Origin: Heliocidaris tuberculata
Taxonomy: Eukaryota > Echinodermata > Echinoidea > Camarodonta > Echinometridae
Reading direction: 5' to 3'
Assembly: GCA_025618425.1 (NCBI GenBank)
Contig: CM046845.1
Location: forward strand, 9,691,439 to 9,755,438
Length of the DNA: 64,000 bases
Shown here: piece after piece, positions 10,578-22,400 of the stretch
Layout: every line of letters begins with the position of its first letter
Position numbering within the stretch: position 1 is the first letter of the stretch
The notes under the pieces: model-generated
Seen by the model: the letters and a program-made list of their open reading frames with translations, nothing else
What the model was told of the DNA's origin: nothing
Database searches by the model: none
Position numbers and translations under genes: made by a program

Positions 10578-11449
10578 CACTGACCTCCAAAAGTTTTGGT
10601 ACACCTGTAATAGTCCAGATTCTGGCCATTTTTTTTAATATTTTTTTTTTTTAATAAGACCCATAAAAAACCTATCGCACGCTCTATGCAGACTGCGATA
10701 ACCCCACTATTCACGACTCAAAACTGTGTGCGAGTCTCCCACGCCATCAACGTCTTGAGTTGGTATAGTGCATATCACAGAGCGCTCACTGAAAACAGTC
10801 CAGGCAGTGGACTACACCTGTAATAGAAACTGATTTCTCACAATCTCCCACAGTTCATTTATCATCAGATTTGTGGCACTGCAACAATACGGTATCAAAC
10901 TGAGGAGTAGACATCAATCTTCAAGTTGACACTAGTTTAACATACGTAAAGCATTTCAGGAGGCAGTCAGGCATGAATAAGACAAGCTACGTCCACATAT
11001 ATCATTTCCAGCGCAATTAGAAGGTCATTGGTTTAGTCAGTTGTTCCAGCATTTTCACTCTTGACATTATACAAAATCCAACCCTCGTTTGTACTGATGA
11101 ATATCAAAAATTTGTTGACTGATGTACAATAAGCTTTTAACTAGTATTTTCATCTAAGAAATACATCAACATTTTGGGAACACCACAATGTATTATTTTT
11201 CTTCTTTTTTTTTCCGTGGAAAGTCATATTCTTCGCGTATACCCCTACAAGGAAAATAATGACTAAATGAATAAGATGCACATTTATCCATCTTTAAAAG
11301 TTTAATTCTAATACCACGTTTCGTATCATAGAGTCTTCTCATCAGAGAACTTTTTAAACAGTGCCACAAATCCGATGATAAACGAACTGTGGGTGATTGT
11401 GAGAAATCACTTCCTATTACAGGTGTACCAAAACTTTTGGAGGGCAGTG
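10578..11449. mobile_element. Non-autonomous Tc1/mariner-like element
   Basis: The termini are CACTGACCTCCAAAAGTTTT and AAAACTTTTGGAGGGCAGTG, a typical Tc1-like end sequence. TA precedes the left end (10,576-10,577); the right flank reads CT, so one TA has probably mutated. A second inverted pair inside (about 10,811-10,880 against 11,366-11,425) gives the 872-bp element a nested palindrome. No transposase remains. Confidence 0.75.
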
Positions 11450-12011
11450 CTGATCAAAGTGCTGCTGATACCGCACATATCAGCTTTTGGGGTCCATAAC
11501 AACTGCTGACTAAACCCTCTGGCCTCTTCTACCCCTAGAATAATATTTGGATAGGTCTATTGACTAAGATACGCAATACTGTTCAAGAAGAGTTAATCTC
11601 AATGTTGATCTTCTGTATTGACTCTTCCTGTAAAGATGTATTTGTTCAAGCTACTTCCTTTTATTAGTGTTTGCAGGTACTTAAAATAAGCAACAGAAAC
11701 TCTCGCTTGTGGCTAAATGAAAAAAAAGGTATCATGAGCCTGATCGGTTAAGAGTAGACATTTTGTCTGTCCATGACATTTAATATTTTATGTATTATAA
11801 TTTTAGTAGGCGACCATGGAAACCAAATTTGATCAAATTTTAACTCCTTCAGTGATGCCCTTCACACTGCAACAGAAAATAGCTCTCTTCAATTAAATTC
11901 TTATTTTGTATGGGCCTTCAAACATTCAAAATTTGTCAAATGTACATCCTTGACTAACTGATCAGGTGGCTCTCATAAATTATTTTGCTTTTGTTGGGTA
12001 CAACATAACTG
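11450..12011. other. Intergenic DNA with no gene seen
   Basis: No domain, RNA or repeat is recognised. Confidence 0.4.
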
Positions 12012-12256
12012 ATAATGAATCTCTATGTTGTTCTGCATTTTAAATAAAATGCATCATACCAGCAGTTTTTTGGTGTTTTTTTTCAATGATCACTGAAGCT
12101 CTTGTAGGAAACAGCAATCATCCTCAATGAATAATGAATAATGAATCTCTATGTTGTTCTGCATTTTAAATAAAATGCATCATACCAGCAGTTTTTTGGT
12201 GTTTTTTTTCAATGATCACTGAAGCTCTTGTAGGAAACAGCAATCATCCTCAAATT
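12012..12256. repeat. Tandem duplication with a period of 126 bp
   Basis: The stretch beginning ATAATGAATCTCTATG at 12,012 is repeated almost without change from 12,138. Both copies end in AGCAATCATCCTCAA. The near identity suggests a recent local duplication. Confidence 0.85.
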
Positions 12257-12289
12257 ATGTTTTAATGGCACCCGTTATTCAATTGCAAA

Positions 12290-12853
12290 AGGAAATCCAA
12301 AATTAATGGCAAGTTGTTCTGAAAGAAAGAGGATAAATCAGAGAAGGAGATCGGTGAAAGTTTGAATGTAATCGGACTAAGAAAGTTAGGAATTTCTAAA
12401 AGTTGTAATCACTATATATACTCACGGGAATTTCAATTTTCAAATTGGCCGATTCGGTAATGCCACTGTGATGTAGCGGCAGACAACTCTCCCAGGATTT
12501 GTTCCAACACACAATATGACTAAAATGTCACTTTTTCAAAAAGTAGTACTCTGTAGGATCTTTTTTTTCTATAAGACAACGTGCTTTCTACAAAGCACAT
12601 TTTTTAATTACTGCCTCCAGAGAAATGGCACTTTAGTTTACGGACAAACGGGAGAGTTGACCGGGAATACGTCACAATCGACTAACCAACTTGCCAATTT
12701 GGTATTCGCAGAGATTTTCATTATCTCATTTTTCAAACATTCACAACTTTCTTATAAATTCTTTGTCTGATTTCTGTCAAATTTTCACTATCCTGTTTCT
12801 CTTATTTTTCTGCTTTCACACAAATTGACTTATTGGAAAGGTTGGACTGCCCT
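12290..12853. mobile_element. TTAA-type MITE, family A copy 2
   Basis: This is an older, diverged copy of the 584-bp element at 1958-2541. The flanking TTAA has decayed on both sides (TTGC/GCAA on the left, TGAA on the right). Confidence 0.7.
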
Positions 12854-13789
12854 GAAATATATTCTGAAGTGTAGCATGGATTCAGGGAAAAGCAATAAGG
12901 TTTTTTTTTCTCATAATGTGTTTGACCATGTCTAAATAATGACCCATCACTAAAACAAAATGCCAGCTATACATTTTTTTTTTTTTTGCTCGTCAGCGAA
13001 TTTTTTAGTGAAGAGGCACCTGCAAAAAACATAGAGACTTTTCTTTTTCAAATCATCATTTTTTGTGATTGTCAGAGAATTTCTAGTAAAAGACACCCCC
13101 CAAAATGAGTTGCTTTTATTTTTTTTTTTTGTGCTGGTCAAAATTGTTTCCAGACTTGTGCCCTTCCTCAACCCCCCCCCCCCCCAAAACCAGAGAATCC
13201 TGGATCCACCACTGCAGTAGAAGCAAAAGTAACATTTTCACGCATTATTAAAGCACCTCAATACTGTGTTAACACACACACGAATACGGTATATATTGTG
13301 CAAGTAAGGCCTGTACAAGTAAATCATAACCATGTACGGAAAAATCATTAAATGTCTACTTTGCCAACCTAGCCCATTCATCCCCCCCCCCCCCTTGACT
13401 ATTTTTCAGTGAGAGGGCGACAATATTTTACAGGGATCAGATGGTAAAAAATAGACCTAACTGTAGACTATATAGGACGTTTGGCTACATGTAAATCTGC
13501 TCAGGAGCTTGGATGGTACAGCAAGCACTGCGATTATGTTTCAAGGGATCCTGGCAAACTTTGCACAAGGAACAACTCAGAATAGGCAAAAAATCAAGGC
13601 CCAGTTAGCCGGCAGCAGTGGCGGATTGGGGGGGGGGGCACATCCGGCCCATGCCCTCCCTTTTGAAAGAAAAGTACGGTATGCATTTGCGGCCCCCTTT
13701 TTTCGATTGTGGCCCCCTTTCAGAACGAAAACTTTTTTTTTTTTTTTTGCTTTTCAGAGAATTATGGAGGGGAACTGGACCCCTATAAC

Positions 13790-13824
<35 letters not shown>

Positions 13825-15133
13825 ACTGAGCGAATTTTGGAGGTCTGGCGAAATTTTGTTTAGTATCTTAGCTTCACTGTATGTGGGCCAAGTTTGCTCA
13901 GAACCTATTATTAGCCTACATGTATATGTGTTTGTTATGTAGCACGTAACATGGACAGGTGAAAAATTGTTCAGTCATGCATGAATCTACATGTATGATC
14001 TTCATTTCTACTCCATTCAAGTATGTGGCACCCAGTGAGTGTCCAAATACACAACTCCAGTGAAGCAGAAAACCAGGATAACTATTCAACAACAAAAACA
14101 CAATATCCATTTATTGGTGTCAACTCAGTGAGCATATTATTTTTTGTTTCTTTTGGGGGGGAAGGAGGAGGCAGAGATCTGAAGACCAGGGCCCTGTGTA
14201 TAAAGAGTTCTGATTGATAAGAACAGAACCAATAGACCGGTTCTGTAATGTATTACAAATTAATGCACATTTCTTCTCTGAGCAGCTAGTGACAAGCTAT
14301 TCCATTAACCTGCTTTTTATAAATGAGCCTCAATGTTTGAGATCCAATTTGCATACATGTACATTACTTGTTGCTATGTCCGGCAAGCCTCAGGCAAGCT
14401 TTCAGGTTGTCAAGAACAACTTTTGAAAGGTACATGTATGTATAAAATTTGAATAAATTACTGAACCGGTCTATTGTAAATCCTTCAATCCACTGCAAAT
14501 TTACAGTCTCCTATCTCTCATGTACATGTACATGTACAGAGTTGTGATCAGTAGTTAGGGAAGGTTGAGTTCTGGGAAAGGAAATAAATAATCTGTGAGC
14601 TTTCTCATTCCTTTTATGTCAGTTTGGAAGAATATCATAGTAGAAATGTCCCCTGAAAAGGATTGCTCTTCAAATGCCTCATTATCGAAATATGACGAGA
14701 AACAGCTGAAATGTTCGGGCCGAACATGTGTATGTAGTCCCATATACACATTTATGTGTGCATTACATGTGACTCTCAGCAAGATTGAGTCAATTTCTTC
14801 TTGTTTTGGTGATTCCAAAACCTTACAGCATACATAAATTCTTATCAACCTTCCCACTTGGTTTAAGACAATTTCTTTCACCATGTTATCGCATGACCAG
14901 AACTCAACTTTATCTTTAAGTTGCAATCCATCGCAACACTTTATAAGCCAGGATAAACCGAAAATGACTTTAACTGCTGAACATCAAAATTATGGCAATA
15001 CGCTGCTTCATACATGTAAGATGGAAAAAATAGAGTCTGTAAGTGTATTTGCAGGCTACAGGGCCAAACATGAACCTCTCATATTCACCTTGGCCCACAA
15101 AATGTGAGCAATTACATGTATACAATGTAATAT
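12854..15133. other. Intergenic DNA with long homopolymer runs
   Basis: There are C runs at about 13,171-13,185, 13,382-13,394 and the 34-base run at 13,791-13,824, plus an A/T run near 13,732-13,748. Fragments resembling TGGATCCACC MITE ends lie near 13,198-13,212. Open frames here are low-complexity proline or glycine artefacts. Confidence 0.5.
13791..13824. repeat. Poly-C tract of 34 bases
   Basis: This uninterrupted C run (G run on the other strand) is the longest of the many G/C homopolymers in the window and could fold as a G-quadruplex or i-motif. Confidence 0.9.
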
Positions 15134-15513
15134 ATGGTGGTTGATCCAGTGTCCGAACACTTTTCAGAAAATCAACGATAGCAAATAAAATATCAAACGA
15201 ATATCCGTCAAACTTACATAATGAATGCTCAAAGTCTTACAGAAAAAGAAGTTGATGGAATTTTAAAAAGACAACGTAGATTTAATACGATTTTCCCTTC
15301 CGAGTGAACCCCTTCCCAACGATGCGGCGTTTTGGTCCCTTGAAAAAGGTACTGTATTTCCGAACGTGTGAAACCTATGGGAAAAAGACACAACCTTTGT
15401 TTCAATAGTGTGGTTTTCATACGTGTAATCCCACGCGTATGAAAACCCATTTTAGGCGCTTAACTGTACACGTTCGGTAATACAATCTGTTCGGAATTAC
15501 AATCCTTGACTAT
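15134..15513. repeat. Dispersed repeat, copy 1 of a pair about 2 kb apart
   Basis: This stretch of about 380 bp beginning ATGGTGGTTGATCCAGTG is repeated in the same orientation at 17,151-17,546. It contains GAACGTGTGAAACCTA and an inverted counterpart ending GTACACGTTCGG, so the unit is partly palindromic. It is probably a non-autonomous element; its ends are not clear. Confidence 0.75.
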
Positions 15514-15714
15514 ATAAAAAACTACTTGAGTGATAATCTGTACAAAGTCACCTGCCCATAAGGACAATATCTGTTGTATCCCTTGAATTTTGTTTCCCTC
15601 TTGAAAAATATGGGTGCAAAAGGAACCTACAAGTATGTACATAAAGACCACTTTACTGTAGTAGAGTTTATGTACATGTATGACTCCATTGCCTTTGACA
15701 ATTAAGTTCCGTAA

Positions 15715-16630
15715 CCCTTTCGAGACAATTGACCAACATTTTGTGGTTCGGCTCAAGAAGTTTTGATTCAGAGCCCTAAAAAATAGACCAGGTGCATGAG
15801 TAGAAAGAGCACAAAATTCTGCACACACACTGTCACTCTGTCCATTTTTGTTGCATGATCATATTGTGTTTGATGCCAGGAATTCTAAAAAGGAGAATAA
15901 GCTTAAAATTCCTTAACTTAGCAACACATTGAGAGGTTCAAAATTGTTGTTTTTTAAAATAAAAAATAGCAATTTTTTCACCTTTCAACAAAGTTCCTAA
16001 CCACATATATTGTTTTCTAAGACATTACACAAATTAGAACCATGGATGTAGCACTGGACCTAAAAGACAAATATTGATGTCAATTTCAAGAACAAAATGT
16101 GATAAATTTAGCCCTTAAAGGCACTGATTAACTTTGCCCAGGATTGAAAAAAAAAAATCACTGTTCCAGCTAATGCTGTAATCTTAATTGCAAACCTTTA
16201 GCTCAGACAGGAATCGCCTGAGTTTTATAAGCTAATCGGTCGTTTACATATCAAGATATTTACGATTGAACATTGATGTCGGGATAGAGTACCACCGAAC
16301 CCTAAAGAACTCTTACGGTTGGCATACATGTACCTCGCTCTATCACAGAATACCGTACGGGCTGGAAACCCGCTCTAAAATCGCCAAGCGCTGGTGCTTG
16401 GTTTTTGTGACTGCAGCGCAGCGAAGAAGCCGAGCAACTTGCGCTGGCGATTGATCGCGATTTTCTCTTTTTTAGGATAGTAAACAGGTTCCATTTTCTC
16501 TCATACTTTCACATATCCTTAATTATATATGTAGTTACAGGACTGCACACAATTCACTGGCATTTGAGCTGATTTTACAATTTTTCACAAAGTTAATCAA
16601 TCACTTTAAACAATTTTTGTCACTAAAGGG
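15715..16630. mobile_element. TTAA-type MITE, family D copy 2, interrupted
   Basis: The left half begins CCCTTTCGAGACAATTGACC and the right end AAAGGG is followed by TTAA at 16,631-16,634. A second TTAA element (16,119-16,605) is inserted inside. Confidence 0.7.
16119..16605. mobile_element. TTAA-flanked MITE nested in a family D MITE
   Basis: Termini AGGCACTGATTAACTTTG and CAAAGTTAATCAATCACT form an imperfect 18-bp inverted repeat, with TTAA at 16,115-16,118 and 16,606-16,609. No coding capacity. Confidence 0.75.
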
Positions 16631-17150
16631 TTAACATGGGTTTTTACTCAATGGGACCAATAACACACACACACACAAATAAAAAATTAAAAAATGAAAT
16701 AAAGGATAATCATTTTGAGCATTATCTAAAGACATAAAGTCCTCAACAAAAAAAAAGCTTTGCGAAACAAAAAAACATCACTTTGTGAATTGTAATGTTA
16801 AAGTCAAAAGGGACCCTAAAAAAAAAATAACACGGAAGTGTCAATGAGACCTCTACAAAGTACAAATTGTAGCCATGCATCAGATTTTTAAAAATATTAT
16901 TATAATAACTGAATACTTGTGCAAGCACCAACTTTATGCAAATGCATGCACATTGCACTAGACTTAATCAAGACAAATGTGGCTGAAAACTTCCATCTCC
17001 CTGTTTGAAATACCGTTTCATTCATCTAACAGGTAGAAAATTAGGTGTGCTGTAAAATATAAACAGCTCATGACTGTGTAGGCCAGGCTAGGGCCGGTCT
17101 AGGGGAATCCCCCAGAGTGGTCAAGCATAATTAGGACATCGACAATGACA
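16631..17150. other. Intergenic DNA with no gene seen
   Basis: Only a short CA run (about 16,666-16,678) and poly-A stretches. Confidence 0.4.
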
Positions 17151-17546
17151 ATATGGTGGTGGATCCAGTATCCGAACACTTTTCAGAAAATCAACGATAG
17201 CAAATAAAATATCAAACAAATATCTGTCAAACTTACATAATGAATGCTTAAAGTCCTACAGAAAAAGAAGTTGATGGAATTTTAAAAAGACAACGTAGAT
17301 TTAATACGATATTCCCTTCCGAGTGAACCCCTTCCCAACGATGCAGCGTTTTGGTCCCTTGAAAAAGGTACTGTATTTCCGAACGTGTGAAACCTACATG
17401 TACATGTATGGGAAAAAGACACAACCTTTGTTTCAATAGTGTGGTTTTCATGCGCGTAGTCCCACGCGTATGATGAAAACCCATTTTAGGCGCTTTACTG
17501 TGCACGTTCGGTAATACAATCAGTTCGGAAATACAATCCTTGACTA
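17151..17546. repeat. Dispersed repeat, copy 2
   Basis: Direct-orientation copy of 15,134-15,513, differing by point changes and a short TACATG insertion near 17,397-17,406. Confidence 0.75.
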
Positions 17547-17769
17547 GTCTATACCATAAATTTGACCCACATTCCACATCGTTATTCGGCGTGCCACATC
17601 ATTTTCCAGCTTCCCTTGACAGCTGTTTGAGCTGAGCTCAACGCCATTTTGGGTCAGGCATCATGGCATATGCCATATGGACCTATGGAGAGTCCATGAA
17701 TGATTCGGGGCAGCATCTCTCTCTCTCTGGTTCATAGGGATACGATATTATATGTATACCGGTACTTAC

Positions 17770-17910
17770 TAGTACTTGCACACAGCGGCGTTTGGCTGGC
17801 GGTTGATCGGCGACGGAAAATGAGTTTTCAGTACATATATGTATACATCTGCAAGGCAATTGCTTTCCCAGAAATGCAGGATCATCTCCGCCTCCTGCAC
17901 TGCTTGTCAT
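17770..17910 (-). other. Candidate first coding exon, unrecognised
   Basis: An ATG at 17,910 opens a 47-codon frame that ends exactly at a strong donor (GTAAGT, minus strand). It includes the basic run PPAKRR. The DNA upstream (17,950-18,180) is richer in CG dinucleotides than its surroundings, as a promoter would be. I found no downstream exon and recognise no domain. Confidence 0.3.
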
Positions 17911-18547
17911 TTTACTCGAATACCCAGTATTGCCCGGCATTGGAGCTTGAATTTTCTTTGTTGAAACTGAACGATACCGGTACGATACGCGGTGAAGAAG
18001 CCTAAGCCTAAGGCTGATTCTTCTCTGCCTTTCGTTGGTACGTACGGTACGTCCGTCTGTCCGACTCCGGTTAGAGCTCAGTCCCTCAGGCTCAGACTCA
18101 GTTAGTACCAGAACGAAGCGCAGATCCGATCCGTTGTTTCCTATTTGGTTTATTCATTCGTCCGAAATTCCAATATTTCAAAGTGTCTACTAGTGCAGCA
18201 ACTTATCATAACTGTCATAATATGTTTTCAATCTTTCTCTCTTTTGTTGGTTTTTCATGCATGCGATCACATTCGAACTATGTAAATACAGTGCCTATTC
18301 TTATAATCATACGCTCAGCTGGATACCGGATATATGCATATATATGCATATATATGCATAGCGCATGCATGTTACGAGACATCTACACGTACATACATGT
18401 ACAATACACGTGCATGCTCGTACTCGATTAGTTTTGATACAAGACAGAACCATATTTGTTTACACTGTTCAGACCAAAGAGTATAAATACGAAGAGTGTA
18501 CATGTCGATCGGCCCAGAGAAAAAGGTTTTAGTCTTTATCAAGATGT

Positions 18548-18778
18548 TTGTATTTTTTATTTTCTTTATTTTTTCATTTTGTTTTGGTAAATCGCTTTTG
18601 GTAAAGCCGTATAGGCATAATAATGATGAGGGGGGGGGGGGGGGGGGGGGGCGTGGTCCAAACATTTTTTTTTTTTATATTTTCTTTATTTTTTCATTTT
18701 GTTTTGGTAAATCGCTTTTGGTAAAGCCGTATAGGCATAATAATGATGAGGGGGGGGGGGGGGGCGTGGTCCAAACAT
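18548..18778. repeat. Tandem duplication of about 117 bp ending in G runs
   Basis: Two copies of a unit run from TTTTCTTTATTTTTTCATTT through AAAGCCGTATAGGCATAATA to a long G run and GCGTGGTCCAAACAT. The copies differ mainly in G-run length (20 against 14). Confidence 0.85.
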
Positions 18779-19793
18779 GTTCCCTAATGTTAAGCTCTGT
18801 ATGAGCAAACACTGCGATATCTGACGGAAATGTCGGGAAAAGTAATTTTAAAAAGTAATAATAATAAAATGCTATCTTTATTTTTCTAAATCAGAATATT
18901 TCATTTCATATCATGATTATTTCAAATTAAAGGGATTATATAGACCTATAATGTAAATTTATTCGCCTTATTCTGTTAAAAGTCAAGACAGAAAAGGCTT
19001 ATATAAATATAAAGATTAATTAAGAGTGGCGTATCCAAGATTCTCCTATTGTTATGGGTGGTGTGTCCATGAATGCACGTGCCCCTACTACGTGCCAGCA
19101 AACCAAATCTGAAATTTCTTAGTTACACATCGAATGAAAGGAAATCTGTGCCCCCCCCCCCCACCATCGGCACAGAAGGAACATGAACATGTGACAAGTC
19201 TTTTTTCCTTCCTTGTCCGAAAATTCAGAATAGAAGGCATCTGATGATATTTTGTTCGTCAGGCGTGAGCCCCCTCCCCTCCCCTTGCATTCCTGGATAC
19301 GCCATGCACCAATATAAATAACTGACGTTGAGTTATTTTTAATATTCTGCTGTAGCAGTTTGAGACGGCAGGTGAAAAAAACAGTATAGGGGCTTGCTCC
19401 GAAGCCCTCACCAGCGCAATAGCTAGGGCCTAATGGCTACTAATTGTATGATGAAAAGGGGAAAAACGGCCTCCGTATTTTGAATTGAATATTAGTAACC
19501 AACAATAGCAGCTGACGATATAATTCATTTATTACAAGTCCTATTCTGTCTTACCCGCCCCAAGCTCTATTTGTCTCTCTCTCCCTCCCCCCCCCCCTCT
19601 CACAGGCTTTCATTTTCTCATACTCTCTTATTCTCTTATTCTCTCTTACAACCAATCTGTAAAAATGACTCAAATAGAAATGAGGAAAAAATAATGATCT
19701 CTCTCTTTTTTTTCCCCCAATCTCCACATTTAATGAGATCGACCACCAACACTATATATGCAATCCCATTTTTCACATCCATGACAGAATAGT
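18779..19793. other. Intergenic DNA with no gene seen
   Basis: C runs occur near 19,151-19,162 and 19,587-19,597. Nothing else recognised. Confidence 0.4.
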
Positions 19794-19958
19794 AGGGGTG
19801 GATCCGGGGGGGGGGGGGGTGAATCGGCCGCGGCCCCCTTTTTGATACCCAACTGGTATACCTTAAGTACACAATAAAAATATAATTGCCTCCTTCATTG
19901 TGTACTTTTCCGGCTCTGTACCCCCTCTTTTACAAAATCCTGGATCCACCCCCGGAAT
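19794..19958. mobile_element. Short MITE with GGTGGATCC inverted termini
   Basis: The left end GGGGTGGATCCGGGGG and right end CCTGGATCCACCCCC are inverted copies. The middle contains GTACACAAT and TTCCGGCTCTGTACCCCC. The same sequence in the other orientation lies at 39,494-39,653, and a right end is present at 63,905-63,956. Confidence 0.65.
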
Positions 19959-20511
19959 ATATAGGAATTACATTCTCTTGAACTACAAACTATAGGCATA
20001 CGCGGGCTCTTGCCTAAAACGTAAATAAAACCGGAACGAGCACCATTAGTTTGGGAGCCCATGAGGCTAACAATGTCGGTCTATTAACCCTTCGAGAAAA
20101 CTTGTAAAAAGGCCCACCCGCAAGACTGACGTGACAGTCTCATGGACCGGTGGCGGATTTAGGGGGGGGGGGGGGGCGCAATTTTACTACATCCTGTATT
20201 CGCCCCTGTCATGGACTGTCAGTGTCAGACTCAATTGGTTCAGAAGCCCCCTCCAACTACATTGTCGGTCTCTCGGGGCTGTCGGTCTCGTTGGCTGAAG
20301 CCAAAACTAAACGGCGATCAGCAAACAAAAAACTTTGATGAGCCAAGTTTGAGGCAAGCAGACAGAGTTCCATCGGCAACGCCACTACCTCGATCGGGAT
20401 CGCAGAGGGGTAGACCCTAGCCATGCAGCTAGGGCTACATAGACACCTTCTCGGTCACTATTCAGCTCAGCTATTCTGCTTGCATAATCTAACATCTGTC
20501 ATTTGGCTAGG
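19959..20511. other. Intergenic DNA left of the LINE
   Basis: Contains a G run at about 20,162-20,176 next to GGTGGCGGATTTAGG, a partial end of the family at 19,794. No gene seen. Confidence 0.4.
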
Positions 20512-20525
20512 CGTAATCCGGTGAT

Positions 20526-20890
20526 TGATTGATTGATTGATAAATGATTAACGACACTATCAACACTTGAGTGTCATATAAGTGTCGAACAATAATAATT
20601 CTATAAAGTTTTATATAATTATACAATAGAAGTTTTCCTTTCAGATTTCACGCCAAAAAAATAAACGTGGATTGGAGATTGTCGATAATAACTAAATATG
20701 TTAACTACTTCACCGGGATAACTTCCCTGCTCTTTACGAAAGGAGAAGCAGGTTCTTACGTGCAAATGGTGTGACTCTCCTTTACACGGGACCGCCGTCT
20801 TAGAGTCTCCTCCGAAAGACTAGGCAATTGGAATGAACTGCCTTGCCCAAGGGCATACCTGTTGTGATTGGGATTCAAACAGTTTCCTAC
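20526..20890 (-). other. LINE 3' UTR and ATCA-repeat tail
   Basis: Follows the RNase H stop codon. The last bases are a short tetranucleotide repeat next to the target duplication, the kind of tail left by target-primed reverse transcription in several LINE groups lacking poly-A. Confidence 0.7.
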
Positions 20891-21678
20891 TTAAAATCTA
20901 ATAAAAAGATTAATCTCTTTAAGAAAATTTACAATGCATGAACGTGAAACATCACTGAATAATGTCTTAAGATCAGGAACATCATAAAAGTTAGTACGAA
21001 TATGAGCAAAATCAACACATTCAAGAAGAATGTGTTTTACTGTAATTGTACAATTACATGGAATGCAACGTGGTGGATTTTCTGCTGCAAATAAGTATGC
21101 ATGTGTCAAGTGAGAATGGCCAATACGAGCACGGGTCAACACAATGTCTTCCCGTCGTTTAGCTAATGGTAGATTATTTTGTGATCCAATTCTTGGTTGA
21201 TGTTGGTGAAGTTTATTATTTGGATTTAGGTCCCAAGATGCTTGCCATTTATTTTTAATGTAAGTGTTAATCTTTGATTTTAGATCAGTATAAGGTATAT
21301 TTATTTCTGTTACATCCAAATCGAGAGCTTCTTTTGCCAACTTATCAGCTTTTTCATTTCCTTGAATGCCTGTATGACTTGGTATCCAAACAAATACTAC
21401 TCGTTTACCTAATGTACTGATTTTAAACAAGGTTTCTAATAACTGAACAATATAAGGATGTTTAAGATTTTTACTTTGTAAAGCCGTTAAACTAGACAGG
21501 GAGTCTGTAAAAATAACAAAACGTCTTCCGTTAGTGTGTTCTATAACATCCAGAGTCATTCTCAGAGCTGATAACTCTGCTGTATATATAGAAGAAACAT
21601 TTGGTAATCTAACTTGCCTTCGTATAGGACCACTTATACAAGCCGCACCTACTTTATTCTGATCTTTTGATCCATCGG
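20891..21678 (-). pseudogene. RNase H domain and C-terminus of the LINE polyprotein
   Basis: In the interrupted copy the domain begins at TDGSKDQNK, directly after the insertion. Catalytic residues are all visible: Asp in TDGS, Glu in YTAELSAL, Asp in FTDSLSSL, and the His/Asp region WIPSHTGIQGNEKADKLAK. It would remove the RNA strand during reverse transcription. A C-terminal tail with CIPCNCTITVKHILLEC resembles the Cys/His-rich end of I-group ORF2 proteins. Upstream codons read from the insertion give a spurious methionine start. The real upstream partner is the RT at 29,109-31,389: removing the insertion and one TA restores the reading frame at the YTDGS motif. Confidence 0.9.
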
Positions 21679-21680
21679 TA

Positions 21681-22400
21681 CACTCTAAAAAAGGATTGGT
21701 CAGAATGACCAAAATATGGGTCAATTCCAACCAAAGCTATTGGTGAATATGTGTCCGACCGACATATTGGTTAGAATAACCAATCCAAGTTTGGTCGTCT
21801 TTTTCAACCAATAATATTGGTTATAATTCTAACCAATCTCCCAGTGGTTATTCCAACCAATACAATGGTTGTGCTCATTTCTTAACCAATTTTTCTTGGT
21901 CATTATATAACCAATAATGTTTGGTCATTAATTTGGTTATTTTTTCTTTCCAACCAATAAGATTGGTTATAATTCTAACCATTCTCCAGGTGGTTATTCC
22001 AACCAATACATTGGTTGTGTTCATTTCTTAACCATTTTTTCTTGGTCAATATATAACCAATTATGTTTGGTCATTAATTTGGTTATTTTTTCTTTCCAAC
22101 CAATAAGATTGGTTATAATTCTAACCATTCTCCGGTGGTTATTCCAACCAATACAACGGTTGGTTTCATTTCCTAACCAATTTTTCTTGGTCAATATATA
22201 ACCAATTATGTTTGGTCATTAATCTGGTTTAGCACCAATAAAGTAACCAAAGTGCAGTGGTTATGATAGCATGTTAACCAATCATCTTTGGTCAATAATT
22301 TGTTTCAGTAACCAAAATTCATTGGTCATTATAGCATGTTCACCAACCATTTTTATACCATGTCACAAAATTGGTTATATATCAAACTACTAGTATATCA
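21681..22400. repeat. Left subterminal ACCAAT/ATTGGT array
   Basis: The hexamer ACCAAT and its complement ATTGGT recur every 10-30 bases. From about 21,813 a unit of roughly 145 bp is repeated about three times (ACCAATAAGATTGGTTATAA, then GGTGGTTATTCCAACCAATA, then TTCTTGGTCAATATATAACC). Spaced inverted motifs inside a terminus usually serve as transposase-binding sites. Confidence 0.85.

Noticed and set aside
13509..13942. Frames with poly-Pro, poly-Gly, poly-Phe or poly-Lys
   Set aside because: Produced by the 34-base C run and neighbouring T run.
14555..14926. 123-codon minus-strand frame
   Set aside because: No domain recognised, no splice context, and composition like the surrounding AT-rich DNA.
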